Assembly (NCBI GenBank): GCA_040220875.1
Contig: JAVJVX010000003.1
Location: forward strand, 408,514-472,513
Source of the DNA: Alphaproteobacteria bacterium
GTDB lineage: Bacteria; Pseudomonadota; Alphaproteobacteria; JAVJVX01
Length of the DNA stretch: 64,000 nt
Reading direction: 5' to 3'
A model generated the notes under the pieces. That model had not been told where the DNA came from, did no database searches, and was given only the letters and a program-made list of their open reading frames with translations. This document shows positions 18,349 through 27,652 of this stretch, piece after piece. The position numbers and the translations under genes are program-made. The stretch's first letter is position 1. Every line of letters begins with the position of its first letter.

Positions 18349-21111
18349 TCAGGAGGGGCTTTTCAGAAGACCGAGATGCCGGGCACGTTCCACCGCCGCC
18401 TGGCGACGGCGGACACCCAGCTTGTCGAACACCTGCTGCAGGTGCCAGCGCACGGTACCTTCCGTGATTCCAAGCTGTTTTCCAATGTATCTTCCGGTAA
18501 TGCCCCGGCTGACCAGACGCAGAATTTCAATTTCCCGGGTGCTCAGCCTCTCATGTTGCGGAAGTTCGGCTGCCTCGAGGGCCGTCGCGTCACCGGCTTC
18601 GGCGACCGCGTCATATCCATGCTCGATCATTGCTCGAAGCCGGCCAGCATAACGGTTGGCATCCGCCCCCTGCGTCCCGGCTTCCTCCGTCTGTTCCGAA
18701 ATCTCGGCGAGCAGTGAGACGACCGGTTCGCCCTCGTCGAGAAAGGCGCGAACCTCGCCTGTCTGGGCACCAATGGCCAGGGCGCGGCGCAGATGACGAA
18801 TGGCGATTCTGTTTTCTCCCTGCAAGCAGGAAACCTTCGTCACAAGCAGCAGGAATTCAAGTGCGGGAAGATTGCAGCCCCGCCTTTCAAGGAAATTGAC
18901 CCAGGATAACAACGTCGAACTTGTCTCATGCGAGCGCCCCAAAGCGCACTGCAATCTGGCCCAAACCTGGGTGATTAACGCGTCTTTTGTCGTTGCCGTG
19001 CTATGGAGCAGCGCAGGCTTTACCGAAAACATGGTTTCAACGTCGCGCGTCAGGGCGACCGCGTTCTCGATCCGCCCCTGGTCAAGTTCGATCCGAACAT
19101 TCTCATGGGTCGCATGAACCAGAAGCCGGACAAAACCTCGGGCCGCCGCCAGCGCCTGGCACTCGTTGTTAAGCTCCCGTCGAGACTCGTCATCACCGCG
19201 CAGCCCGGACAGCCTGATGGCTGTGCCATAATACGCGATGAGCTGTTCTACGAAGCCGATCTCGGCCGCGACGGGGCCATAGCGGTCAAGCAAACTCGCC
19301 GCTGTTTCCAGGTTGTTCAGATGATACTCGGTCTGGGCCAGAAGCAGGGCCGGCATGGCGGTCAGAGGCGCCTCGCGGCCGGCGAGTTCGGTGGCGACCT
19401 CCACGGCACCGCGCAGGTATTTTACCGCATCCCGGATCTCTCCGCGCATGACAAGAGCGGGCGCCGCGATCGAGTCCAGCCAGACGGAGCCGTGGATCAC
19501 GCCCTGCTGCTTGCATGCGTTACGCAGGCGCGCGGCTTCCGCCAGGGCACCCTTGCAATGAAACATTTCCCGTTGCGTATAGAGGAGGGAATTTTCCACG
19601 GTTGTCGTGTCGTAGTCGTTATCCTTGTGGAACCTGTCCAGCCATTCACGACACATGCGGTTTGCCGATACGACGTCGTCCGACATGAGCGCGAGCATCA
19701 TTTCCCGGTGGAGAATATGTTTTTCAAATGATTCCGATTGTAGCGAGGCTTCGGTTTCTGAAGGGAAGGCGCCTGTTTCATGCTTTTCCCGAAGACGGCG
19801 GAGGGACCGGCGCGCTTTTTCGAAATTCCAGGTGATCTCGTCTTCCCAGATCTGGAAAATCGTCAGATGAGGATAATTCTGGATCACTGAATCCGGCAAA
19901 AGCTCGATAGCGCGCTTGAAGACCTTGTGCTGTCCGGTGTGGAAAAGGTAATGACAGCAGGCGTTCAGCACGTCCCCCAGAAACTGCGGCTTGCCAAAGG
20001 CGATAGCTGCCTCGACGGCTTCCTTGTACAAGCGCTGTTCCAGAAACCAGCGGCTGGCGCGTTCGCAGATTTCCGCCTCCGCACCGGGGGTGTTGCGTCG
20101 AAGCTGTTTCTGCAGCCAGTCCTGAAAAAGATGATGATAGCGCCACCATTTTCCGTCGGCGTCGAGCCTGTAGAGAAACAGGTTTGCTTCCTCGAGATGC
20201 GCAATCATTTTCTGGCTGTCATCGATCCCGAGAATGGCGTCGCAGAGTTCTGGGCAGATTCGCTCCAGAACCGAGGTTCTAAGCAGGAAGGAACGGAGGT
20301 TTTCAGGCAGGGTCTGGACGATTTCCTCCGCCATGTATTCGGAGAGGTCGCGGTTTCCCGCGGCAAGCCGCTGGATAAGGTCATCCGGCTCGCTCTTGCG
20401 TATGGAAAGAGCCGTCAAGCGAAGGGCGACCGCCCAGCCTTCGGTGAACTGGGTCAAATCCAGCAATTCCCGTTCGGAAATTTCCGGCTGGCCCGGGACC
20501 CGAAAAAGCGTTTCCGTCTCGGAAGGCCGGAATTTCAGGTCCTCCTCGTCAATTTCAAACAGTTGACCCGTGGCCTTCAATCGTCCCAGCGGCATGGACG
20601 GGCGGTTGCGCCCGGCGATGATCAGGTGAAACTCCGGCCCTGTGGCAGGCAATGTCTGCGCGAGATTCTGCAAGATGTAGGGATCGGTGATGTTGTGAAA
20701 ATCATCCAGGAACAGATGCAGCGGTTCATCCATTTGCGCGAGGCTGCGGCGCAGTGAGGCGGCCATCGATTCGCTGGAGGCATCAGTGATGTCATCGCCG
20801 GAAATGGAGATGCCGGCACGGGAAACCGCAGCCCAGACGTAAGAGAAAAATGCCCCGGGTTCGTTGTCGGACGGGTCGAGGCTGACCCAGCAGCATCGTC
20901 GGCCTTCGGCCTGAAGCTGTGCCCACCATTGGGTGAGGGCGATTGTCTTGCCATAGCCGGCGGGCGCGGTGATCAGGGCAACACGCGCGCTCCTGTGCGC
21001 CTCGAAGATCTGCAGCAGACGGTTGCGCGGTATCGCGCTGCCGCCCGTCTCCGGGGTGTTCAGCTTGGTCGCGAGCAAATCCTGGCCGAAAATGCCAGTC
21101 TCCCGGGCCAT
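18349..21111 (-). CDS. LAL-type (MalT-like) LuxR-family transcriptional regulator
   Basis: The 920-residue protein starts after GGGAGGA. It has a P-loop APAGYGKT at residues 49-56, a STAND-type ATPase region (LDDFHNITDPYIL as Walker B), a long helical repeat region (about 330-800), and a LuxR helix-turn-helix at about 850-912 (LSTREIEILRLVSRGITGR). LAL regulators bind ATP and a small inducer and activate catabolic operons. AlkS and MalT are examples. It is divergent from the first Rieske gene with 227 bases between them, so the Rieske operon is the likely target. Confidence 0.9.
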   Translation of the reverse strand: MARETGIFGQDLLATKLNTPETGGSAIPRNRLLQIFEAHRSARVALITAPAGYGKTIALTQWWAQLQAEGRRCCWVSLDPSDNEPGAFFSYVWAAVSRAGISISGDDITDASSESMAASLRRSLAQMDEPLHLFLDDFHNITDPYILQNLAQTLPATGPEFHLIIAGRNRPSMPLGRLKATGQLFEIDEEDLKFRPSETETLFRVPGQPEISERELLDLTQFTEGWAVALRLTALSIRKSEPDDLIQRLAAGNRDLSEYMAEEIVQTLPENLRSFLLRTSVLERICPELCDAILGIDDSQKMIAHLEEANLFLYRLDADGKWWRYHHLFQDWLQKQLRRNTPGAEAEICERASRWFLEQRLYKEAVEAAIAFGKPQFLGDVLNACCHYLFHTGQHKVFKRAIELLPDSVIQNYPHLTIFQIWEDEITWNFEKARRSLRRLREKHETGAFPSETEASLQSESFEKHILHREMMLALMSDDVVSANRMCREWLDRFHKDNDYDTTTVENSLLYTQREMFHCKGALAEAARLRNACKQQGVIHGSVWLDSIAAPALVMRGEIRDAVKYLRGAVEVATELAGREAPLTAMPALLLAQTEYHLNNLETAASLLDRYGPVAAEIGFVEQLIAYYGTAIRLSGLRGDDESRRELNNECQALAAARGFVRLLVHATHENVRIELDQGRIENAVALTRDVETMFSVKPALLHSTATTKDALITQVWARLQCALGRSHETSSTLLSWVNFLERRGCNLPALEFLLLVTKVSCLQGENRIAIRHLRRALAIGAQTGEVRAFLDEGEPVVSLLAEISEQTEEAGTQGADANRYAGRLRAMIEHGYDAVAEAGDATALEAAELPQHERLSTREIEILRLVSRGITGRYIGKQLGITEGTVRWHLQQVFDKLGVRRRQAAVERARHLGLLKSPS

Positions 21112-21216
21112 GTTCCTCCCATGAGAACCCGGCGGCGTAGCGGAGCGGGATAATCGCCGGGGCTCTCATAAACCCCTAAGTTTTTTATGTGTAAGGCGAG
21201 GGCCTGTGTCCGAAAC

Positions 21217-21234
21217 CCTATCAAATTCGATAGG
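21217..21234. promoter_or_regulatory. Candidate operator palindrome upstream of the first Rieske gene
   Basis: CCTATC and GATAGG form perfect 6-base arms around AAATTC, whose inner AATT is also symmetric, giving a near-perfect 18-base palindrome. It lies in the divergent region between the LAL regulator gene and the Rieske gene, about 105 bases upstream of the latter. It could be a binding site for the regulator or an activator. Only the symmetry is seen. Confidence 0.45.
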
Positions 21235-21338
21235 TGTCTGACAGGGGAGATTTCGCTTGGCTTGAGCCCGGCGGGAAAAGAAAAAAAGGCTTCGCCGGAC
21301 CCGCACGCTGTCTCGGACAATGGCTGGAGGGAGGCCCC

Positions 21339-22424
21339 ATGATCCAGAACACGTGGTATATCGCGGCGCACGCGGACGAACTCAGGCCGTCGGGCGTGCT
21401 GGGGCGGACCGTCGCCAACCATCCCATCGTTTTTTACCGCGCCGAATCGGGCGAGGTGCACGGCGTCGAGGACCGGTGTCCGCACAGGCTCGCCCGCCTT
21501 TCGCTCGGCGAGGTGATCGGGGAAAATCTCCGCTGCGGCTATCATGGGGCAACCTTCAATCCCGCCGGCAAATGCGTCAGCGTCCCAGGACAGTCCCGGC
21601 CACCCGAAGGCATGGGCGTCCGGAAATACCCGGTCCAGGAGCGGTACGGCCTGATCTGGGTCTGGCCCGGCGATCCGGCGCTCAGCGGGGACGAAAGCTC
21701 GATCCCGGATTTCCTGAAATACGGAGAAGCGCCCTACGCGTTTCACAACGGCCAGATGCTGTCGCTGAAATGCGATTACCGGCTGATTGTCGATAACCTG
21801 CTCGATCCGACCCATGCCGAGTTCGTCCACCGCTCAAGTTTCGGGTCGAGCGACTGGCAGGCATCGCGCTCGGCCGACAGTGCGGACGGCGCGACGGAGG
21901 AATTCACGCTCGACATGCGGGATGACGGGATCGATTTCTCCTACTATCTGCCGGGCATCGTTGGCGGCCCCTGCTTTGGCGCCATCTATGCATTGAAATA
22001 CGGGCAGAAGGAATTCCGGGAAAAGCTCGATCTCGAGATGCATGTCAACTGGCAGCCGCCGGGTCTGTTCTCTTATGCAACCAGGATGCGGCCCCGGGGC
22101 GCGCCGTCGGAGGAGGAGGTCTGGGTTATCAACCTGCATCTGCTGACGCCCGAAACCGACGATACCGCTCATTACATTTATCGCTGCTCGGCATTGGCGA
22201 ACGACCATAAATCGGACATCGCCGATTTCTGGATCCAGACCTGTCGAAAGGCCTTCATGGAAGATAAGCTCGTCATCGAGGCCCAGCAGGCGGTGGCCGG
22301 GCCGGGCGACCTGATGAGCCACAAGCTCTTCGACCTGGAAGGCGATTCCATGAGCTTGAAAGGACGTGATGTCCTCGAGGCCATGGAGGCGAAAGAAACG
22401 GGCGGCATCGCTGCCGTCGCCTAG
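21339..22424 (+). CDS. Rieske non-heme iron oxygenase alpha subunit (vanillate-demethylase type), copy 1
   Basis: The ATG at 21339 follows GGAGGGAGG and gives 361 residues. The Rieske [2Fe-2S] ligands are C47-x-H49 and C66-x2-H69 (CPHR...CGYHG). The mononuclear iron motif NLLDPTHAEFVH gives D156, H159 and H164. Length and layout are those of the VanA / phthalate-type monomeric oxygenases, which demethylate or hydroxylate aromatic compounds using a separate reductase. No reductase is encoded nearby. A second, clearly related copy follows at 22539, so the pair arose by duplication and may act on related substrates or form a mixed oligomer. Confidence 0.92.
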   Translation: MIQNTWYIAAHADELRPSGVLGRTVANHPIVFYRAESGEVHGVEDRCPHRLARLSLGEVIGENLRCGYHGATFNPAGKCVSVPGQSRPPEGMGVRKYPVQERYGLIWVWPGDPALSGDESSIPDFLKYGEAPYAFHNGQMLSLKCDYRLIVDNLLDPTHAEFVHRSSFGSSDWQASRSADSADGATEEFTLDMRDDGIDFSYYLPGIVGGPCFGAIYALKYGQKEFREKLDLEMHVNWQPPGLFSYATRMRPRGAPSEEEVWVINLHLLTPETDDTAHYIYRCSALANDHKSDIADFWIQTCRKAFMEDKLVIEAQQAVAGPGDLMSHKLFDLEGDSMSLKGRDVLEAMEAKETGGIAAVA

Positions 22425-22516
22425 GCGCCCGCGCTGACAGGACCCCGGGCAGCCATCAAAGCGGGCATGGCCGCCCCTCGTGATCGCCTGGTGACGGGCC
22501 CGGAACAGGCGCGATT

Positions 22517-22550
22517 CAAGGATGGAAACACGCCAAGGATGGAAACACGC
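22517..22550 (+). repeat. 17-base tandem duplication at the start of the second Rieske gene
   Basis: The unit CAAGGATGGAAACACGC occurs twice in perfect tandem (22517-22533 and 22534-22550), directly before the ATG at 22551. Each copy carries AAGGA and an ATG. Because 17 is not a multiple of 3, the ATG of the first copy (22522) is out of frame and that of the second (22539) is in frame. Confidence 0.9.
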
Positions 22551-23678
22551 ATGGAACAAGTTCCGAACGAGCCCCTTTCGGTTTCGAACGCCTGGTACGT
22601 GGTCGCCCATGCGAGTGACCTGAAGCCGGGAACCGTCCTCGGGCGTCGTCTTCTGGGACAGGAATTTGCCCTTTTCAGGCTCGAGGATGGCGCGCTCGGG
22701 GCCTTCGAGGATCGCTGTCCGCACAGGCTTTTGCCCCTGTCCATGGGGGCGGTCGTCGGGAATGTGCTGCAGTGCAGCTATCACGGCGCCTGTTTTGAGG
22801 CGCAGGGTAAATGCGTGAGTGTGCCGGGCCAGACACGCGTTCCGGCAAAGGCCCGCGCCCGGACCTATCCCGTGCAGGAGCGCTACGGTTTCATCTGGCT
22901 CTGGCCCGGAGATCCCGCGCTTTCACACGACGAGCGTTCGATCCCCGACGTCTTTCAGTACGGTGTCGAGCCCTATGACGCAAGGAACGGGCAGATCCTG
23001 TCCTTTGGCGCCAATTACGAATTGATCGTCGACAACCTGCTTGATGCCGGTCACGCAGAATTTGTGCACAAGACGAGCTTCGGTTCGGAGGGGCTCCAGG
23101 TGACACGCAAGCACGAGGAGAACGCGGCCGTCGCCCAGACAGAACACGATTTCCACGCCGACGTCGCGGATGACGGCATCACCTACAAGGTGCTGCTCAA
23201 CAAGACCCGGCCTGGCCCTTGTTTCATCAAGGCCTACGCCATGAAGCAGGGGCTCGAGTACTACGACGGGCTCCTTGACTGGCACATGGACGTAAGCTGG
23301 GTCCCGCCGGGCTGCTTCGTGTTCTCCTCGGTCACCAAGGCGCCCGGGGCGCCTTACGAAGAGGGTATCGGGTTGATCAATATTCATGCGCTCAGCCCGG
23401 AAACAGGCGACACCACAAATTATTTTTTTCGGAACGCCTATCGCTTCATCCAGAAAAACGACGATCTCATGCATTTCTGGCATGAAACGGCGCTCCGTGC
23501 CTTCAAGGAGGACAAGATCGTGATCGAGGCGCAGAAGCGCTCCATGAAGGGGCGGGCGCTGTTCGATTATGACCTTTGCAATTTCGACAGTGACTCGCTC
23601 AGCAATGCCGGTCGGAAAATCCTGCAAAACGCGGCTGCGGGAAATCGCACAGCCTTGTCCGCAGCAAAATCAGCCTAG
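22539..23678 (+). CDS. Rieske non-heme iron oxygenase alpha subunit (vanillate-demethylase type), copy 2
   Basis: Counting from ATG 22539 the protein has 379 residues; ATG 22551 would remove four and is equally possible because of a tandem duplication over the start. Rieske ligands are C60, H62, C79 and H82 (CPHR...CSYHG), and the mononuclear iron motif is NLLDAGHAEFVH. It resembles the preceding gene along its whole length, with the same PVQERYG and SVPGQ segments. Electron-transfer partners are absent. It is followed by a 2OG-Fe(II) oxygenase-like gene after 8 bases, so the genes from 21339 to about 25155 are probably one operon. Confidence 0.9.
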   Translation: METRMEQVPNEPLSVSNAWYVVAHASDLKPGTVLGRRLLGQEFALFRLEDGALGAFEDRCPHRLLPLSMGAVVGNVLQCSYHGACFEAQGKCVSVPGQTRVPAKARARTYPVQERYGFIWLWPGDPALSHDERSIPDVFQYGVEPYDARNGQILSFGANYELIVDNLLDAGHAEFVHKTSFGSEGLQVTRKHEENAAVAQTEHDFHADVADDGITYKVLLNKTRPGPCFIKAYAMKQGLEYYDGLLDWHMDVSWVPPGCFVFSSVTKAPGAPYEEGIGLINIHALSPETGDTTNYFFRNAYRFIQKNDDLMHFWHETALRAFKEDKIVIEAQKRSMKGRALFDYDLCNFDSDSLSNAGRKILQNAAAGNRTALSAAKSA

Positions 23679-23686
23679 AGGCCAAT

Positions 23687-24700
23687 ATGACGCTTGATTA
23701 TGTCCCGATCATCGATCTTTCGGACTTTCGCACCGGAGACGCCGGCAAGCGCCGGGAAGTCGTCGACGAGTTTGCGCGTGCCTGCACCGATATCGGATTC
23801 CTCGTGATCAAGGGCCACGGTGTTGACCCGACGCTTTGCGGGGACGCGGAAAAGGCCGCCGATGCGTTCTTTTCCTTGCCGCTTGAGGAAAAGCTCAAGG
23901 TCAGCCAATGGAGCGATGACGTTCCGCGAGGCTTCAGCCGGATCGAAGCAGAGAGCCTCGCTTACCTTTCGGGCAAGGAGACGCCGGGCGACCTCAAGGA
24001 ATCCTTCACGATGGGGCCGCCCGAAATCCCCGAGGACGATCCCTATTACGATGCGGCCGGCTCGCTCCAGCTTTTCGCCCGCAACATCTGGCCGCCCACG
24101 CCACCTGAATTTCGCGAAGCCATGGTGAAATATTACCGGGCCATGGAGCATCTGTCGGATGACGTGATGCGCGTGTTTGCGCTCGCCCTCGGCCTTGACG
24201 AGAGGTATTTCCAGCCTGTCGTGGACAGGCATACCAGCGCGTTTCGCGTCATACACTACCCGGAACAAAAAACGGCGCCCATGCCAGGCCAGTTGAGAGC
24301 AGGCGAGCATACGGATTACGACAGTTTCACCCTCCTCTGGCGGGGTGGATACGCGGCCGGGCTGCAAGTCCTCAACAAGGCCGGTGAATGGATCGATGTG
24401 CCGGAGGTGAAGAACGCCTATGTGGTCAATATCGGTGATTGCCTGATGCAATGGACCAACGATCAGTGGGTCTCCACCCGTCACCGTGTCGTCAACCCGC
24501 CGGAAGACGCTGCATCAACCAAGCGAATATCGCTGGTCTACTTTCAGCAGCCAAATTACGACGCGGTCATCAAGTGCCTGCCCACGTGCCAATCGGCCGA
24601 TCGGCCGGTGAAATATCCGCCAGTGTCCTTTGGTGAATACCTGCATCGCCGGTTTACCAGTCAGACCCGCTTCGAGGTGACGGGAGAGGCCGGGTACTGA
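23687..24700 (+). CDS. 2OG-Fe(II) oxygenase, isopenicillin-N-synthase-like family
   Basis: The 337-residue protein has the double-stranded beta-helix of the family, with the iron triad in GEHTDYDS (HxD) and the histidine of TRHRVVNP, followed by the 2-oxoglutarate-binding arginine in KRISLVYF. The N-terminus VPIIDLSDF and the GFLVIKGHGV segment are typical. The family hydroxylates, desaturates or demethylates small molecules. Two Rieske genes lie immediately upstream on the same strand, so a role in the same degradation route is likely; the substrate is unknown. Confidence 0.9.
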   Translation: MTLDYVPIIDLSDFRTGDAGKRREVVDEFARACTDIGFLVIKGHGVDPTLCGDAEKAADAFFSLPLEEKLKVSQWSDDVPRGFSRIEAESLAYLSGKETPGDLKESFTMGPPEIPEDDPYYDAAGSLQLFARNIWPPTPPEFREAMVKYYRAMEHLSDDVMRVFALALGLDERYFQPVVDRHTSAFRVIHYPEQKTAPMPGQLRAGEHTDYDSFTLLWRGGYAAGLQVLNKAGEWIDVPEVKNAYVVNIGDCLMQWTNDQWVSTRHRVVNPPEDAASTKRISLVYFQQPNYDAVIKCLPTCQSADRPVKYPPVSFGEYLHRRFTSQTRFEVTGEAGY

Positions 24701-24741
24701 CGAATGCCCGCGCGCCGGAAAGGCCAGAAAGGAATGTGGAA

Positions 24742-25155
24742 GTGGCAAAGCTTAACCTCGTCAATGTATTCGCCAGGGATTTCAAGGGCCTGGCCGGATT
24801 CTACCAGAAGGTTTTCGATTTCCCGGAAATCAGGGAATACCGCTCGCCCATCTTCCGCTGCCTCGATGCAGGCCAGGCGGCGCTCGGCTTCAATGCCTTC
24901 GATGCCTACGAACTCATAAATGTGCGTCAGCCTCGCCGCCAGGCGCGCCCGGACGTGAAGGTGTTCATCAACATCGAGGCGCGCTCGAAGAAGGAGCTTG
25001 AGCAAAGGGTCGAGAAAGCACTGAAGTACGGCGCGCGTCTCCTCAAGGAACCCTACATCACCTATTACAATTTTTATCAGGCCGTCCTTGAGGACCCGGA
25101 AGGCAACGTCTTCAGGGTGAATCGGGTGCTGCCCCGACCCCGGTCCGGACGGTGA
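24742..25155 (+). CDS. VOC/glyoxalase-fold protein
   Basis: GTG at 24742 has an AAGGA site eight bases upstream; GTG 24736 would add two residues. The 137-residue protein is a single vicinal-oxygen-chelate module, with LVNVFARDFKGLAGFYQKVF at its start and AVLEDPEGNVFRVNR at its end, the usual glyoxalase/dioxygenase fold signatures. Metal ligands cannot be fixed with confidence; the final glutamate of active members is replaced or shifted here. It closes the Rieske operon and converges with the dimethylformamidase-like gene, 13 bases away. Confidence 0.78.
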   Translation: MAKLNLVNVFARDFKGLAGFYQKVFDFPEIREYRSPIFRCLDAGQAALGFNAFDAYELINVRQPRRQARPDVKVFINIEARSKKELEQRVEKALKYGARLLKEPYITYYNFYQAVLEDPEGNVFRVNRVLPRPRSGR

Positions 25156-25168
25156 TGGCGCGCGCGGC

Positions 25169-27436
25169 TCAGTCCGACGGCAGGGGGAGCGGGTCGAGGA
25201 ACCGGCGCAATACATTTTCCGTTACCCGCGAAACGGAATTCTCGTAGTCGTTGTAGGACAGCGAGCCGCACCAGGAAATCGAGCCCACGGAAAATACGGC
25301 GCCGTCATTCGGGTGCTTGAAATAGACCATGTCCGCGCGGACGAGCGGGTTGACCGAGCCGCCCTGGCGCGAGTCGCTCATCAGTACCTCCTCGACCGAA
25401 TGCTGGTACGCGTCCGAATGATCGAAGCTGGCGGCGAGCCAGTAGGCCGTGTCCGGCGTGCCGAGGCCGGGATCCATGCGGTCCAGCTCGTAACCGGCGG
25501 CTCCTTCCTTCAATACCAGTGATGGGTGATCGCCAATCAGCGCGTCGGGACCGAGCCCGTCGAAAACGAACGCGGCGCCCGGCCGATGGCTGTCCTCGCG
25601 ACGCTTGTAGGGCGAATTGCGGTCGAACCCCTGGGCGGTGAAGCCGACGCCGACAAGCGCCTGCGGCGGCCGGCCCCTCCAGCGCCACAATCCGCCCCGC
25701 TCCCCGGTCGAAGCGTGATAGCGCTCGCCCGGCGCCGATTCCCAGGTCCGGATGCCATCGGCGCGGCGGATCTCGATGACATGCGGCGCGTCGGGATGAA
25801 AGGAGGTGACCCAGTAGAACCCGTTGCCCCCGAGATACATGACGCGACCGCCATTCTCCATATATGTCTCGAGCGCCTCGAGCATCCGCTCGCTCCAGTA
25901 TTCGGGATGCGTGCCGGTAACGATGACCCGATAGGGGTTCAAAGCCTCGATTCCCTCTAAATGCAGCGCCTCGTCTGTCAGGACGTCATGGGCGATTTCC
26001 TTTTCCATCAACCAGTCCACCAGATGCAGGTCGCCCGAAAGCTGGTGCGGGCCATCGGTCGCCATCATGTAGAATTTGGGGCGCATGCTGACGATCGGGC
26101 GCCGTCGCGAGGAAAAGAACACGCCGCTGCCATCGCTATGGCGCTCGTACAGGCTGAGGAGATGGTTGTCGGCCGCGTAGGCATAGGCCTCTTTCGAGGC
26201 GTCAGGGTTCTGGTTCGGGCAAAGCGCCATCGGGACTTCGGTCAGTTGCTCGTTACCGTAGGCGAGGTAGCTGCAGGTGGGCGCCAGAAAGGCCACATCG
26301 GCGCCGGGAGTGGCCGGCCGGGCACACACGAACAGCGGCACGTGATCTTCCTCCGCCGCACTGCCTTCGGCGTCGCCTTCGGCTTGCGCCGGGCGCAGGC
26401 GGAAGGCGTAGATGCCGCTGGGCAGGTCGTCGGGCAGACGCAGCGCAACGTCGGTATCCCATTTCGCGTCATCGAGATCGTCGTCATGGAAATGGATCGC
26501 GGCATATTCCGCCGGGGCGTCCAGGAAATGATCGAACCGCCCCGTCCAGCAATGGCCGGTCACGCCGCGGGCCGGCAGGTTCACGGTCTCGCCGGTGTGG
26601 CCCCGGCCGGACCCGTCGGTCAGTCGGCGGGAATCGAAATCGCGTCCAAAATCCCACCAGATGGCACCCGTGCGCTCGCGCAAGGGCAGGGCCGGGTCCG
26701 CGGCCTCGCGGTCGAGGGTCAGGGCGGCGGGCACCAGGCAGGGCGCGTCGATCTTGCCATTGAAATGGCCGGCGAGCGGGCTCGGATAGGCCGGGTCCGT
26801 CGGATCGCTCCAATGCACGGCGGCGAACAGCAGTTCAGCCTCGACGGGGACGAGGAGTCCGCCCGGGAGATCTTCGGTCATCGCTGCTTCGGCCGGATCG
26901 TCGGGCAGGCGGCGGGCCGGTCGCTGGATGACGCTGGCCCGTCCCGTCCGGGGATCATAGCTGGCGGCGACGAAATACCATCGCCCGGGGGCAAGCGGGC
27001 GGCCGGTCCGCACGCGCCCGATGCCGCCGCGCCCGTCCGCGATCCGCAGCGCGACATCGCCACCATTCTCCAGGAAGAGCCCCCAGCCGGCCGCGCCCGG
27101 GCCGGTCCATTTCGAGATGATCGCCTGCAGCCCCTTGTCCGGTGTCGTCGGACAGATCCACGCGCCCAGCGTGAGACCGGCGGCCGGTGATAAATCGGGC
27201 GCGTCGGGCACACGGCCATAGGAGCCCGTGACGATGGGTTGAAAGCGCCCCGGATAGCGTCCGTTATCGGGATGCGCGATCACCGTCTCGCGAAAACCGG
27301 GCCCCGCCGGATTGGGGTCGCCGTGGCGCAGCCGGACCAGGGCCATGTCGAAGGCGGGGGCCTTCGTGCTCACCTTGAGCGCCACGGTATCGCCGGGCCG
27401 TGCGGTCATGGGCTCCGTATATCCCGTAATCTTCAT
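25169..27436 (-). CDS. N,N-dimethylformamidase large-subunit-like amidohydrolase (755 aa)
   Basis: The frame continues upstream to 28762, but that part overlaps the divergent DUF1329 gene. The start giving MKITGYTEPM is at 27436. The 755 residues match the length of the N,N-dimethylformamidase large subunit (about 760). An N-terminal beta-rich part is followed by a concanavalin/LamG-like region (about 85-200, GAWICPTTPDKGLQAIISKW) and the C-terminal dimethylformamidase-type domain (about 370-750, with TCSYLAYGNE and HPEYWSERMLEALETYMENGG). Characterised members hydrolyse amide bonds with an iron bound by tyrosines and a glutamate. No small subunit is adjacent. A C-N bond hydrolase of the local pathway is the best guess. 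Confidence 0.8.
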   Translation of the reverse strand: MKITGYTEPMTARPGDTVALKVSTKAPAFDMALVRLRHGDPNPAGPGFRETVIAHPDNGRYPGRFQPIVTGSYGRVPDAPDLSPAAGLTLGAWICPTTPDKGLQAIISKWTGPGAAGWGLFLENGGDVALRIADGRGGIGRVRTGRPLAPGRWYFVAASYDPRTGRASVIQRPARRLPDDPAEAAMTEDLPGGLLVPVEAELLFAAVHWSDPTDPAYPSPLAGHFNGKIDAPCLVPAALTLDREAADPALPLRERTGAIWWDFGRDFDSRRLTDGSGRGHTGETVNLPARGVTGHCWTGRFDHFLDAPAEYAAIHFHDDDLDDAKWDTDVALRLPDDLPSGIYAFRLRPAQAEGDAEGSAAEEDHVPLFVCARPATPGADVAFLAPTCSYLAYGNEQLTEVPMALCPNQNPDASKEAYAYAADNHLLSLYERHSDGSGVFFSSRRRPIVSMRPKFYMMATDGPHQLSGDLHLVDWLMEKEIAHDVLTDEALHLEGIEALNPYRVIVTGTHPEYWSERMLEALETYMENGGRVMYLGGNGFYWVTSFHPDAPHVIEIRRADGIRTWESAPGERYHASTGERGGLWRWRGRPPQALVGVGFTAQGFDRNSPYKRREDSHRPGAAFVFDGLGPDALIGDHPSLVLKEGAAGYELDRMDPGLGTPDTAYWLAASFDHSDAYQHSVEEVLMSDSRQGGSVNPLVRADMVYFKHPNDGAVFSVGSISWCGSLSYNDYENSVSRVTENVLRRFLDPLPLPSD

Positions 27437-27652
27437 TCCTGCTCTCCACTGGCTTTTCGCGGGTTTTCGCCGGTCCCGGTCGCTGGCGCGGGAATTGTGG
27501 GGAGAGGAGGAGGCCAGGGCAAGCCTTGCGCCGGTGGCCGCCGCCGCCTTTCCGTGCGAATATGTGCCGGAGACGGGGAAAAGGCCGGCGCGGGGACGGG
27601 AGGCATTCCCGCGCAGGCCCGCGGCCACAGGGACAGGGCGCAGAGAGGGGCC

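Noticed and set aside
16914..18467. Long plus-strand ORF opposite the MATE and LAL genes
   Set aside because: Its translation is rich in Gly, Asp, Gln and Arg and lacks any domain; the opposite strand encodes an obvious 12-helix MATE transporter. It is a high-GC shadow.
21125..21165. GC-rich CCCGGCG/CGCCGGG inverted repeat upstream of the LAL gene
   Set aside because: The arms are 20 bases apart and such pairs are common at this GC content. Not called a regulatory site.
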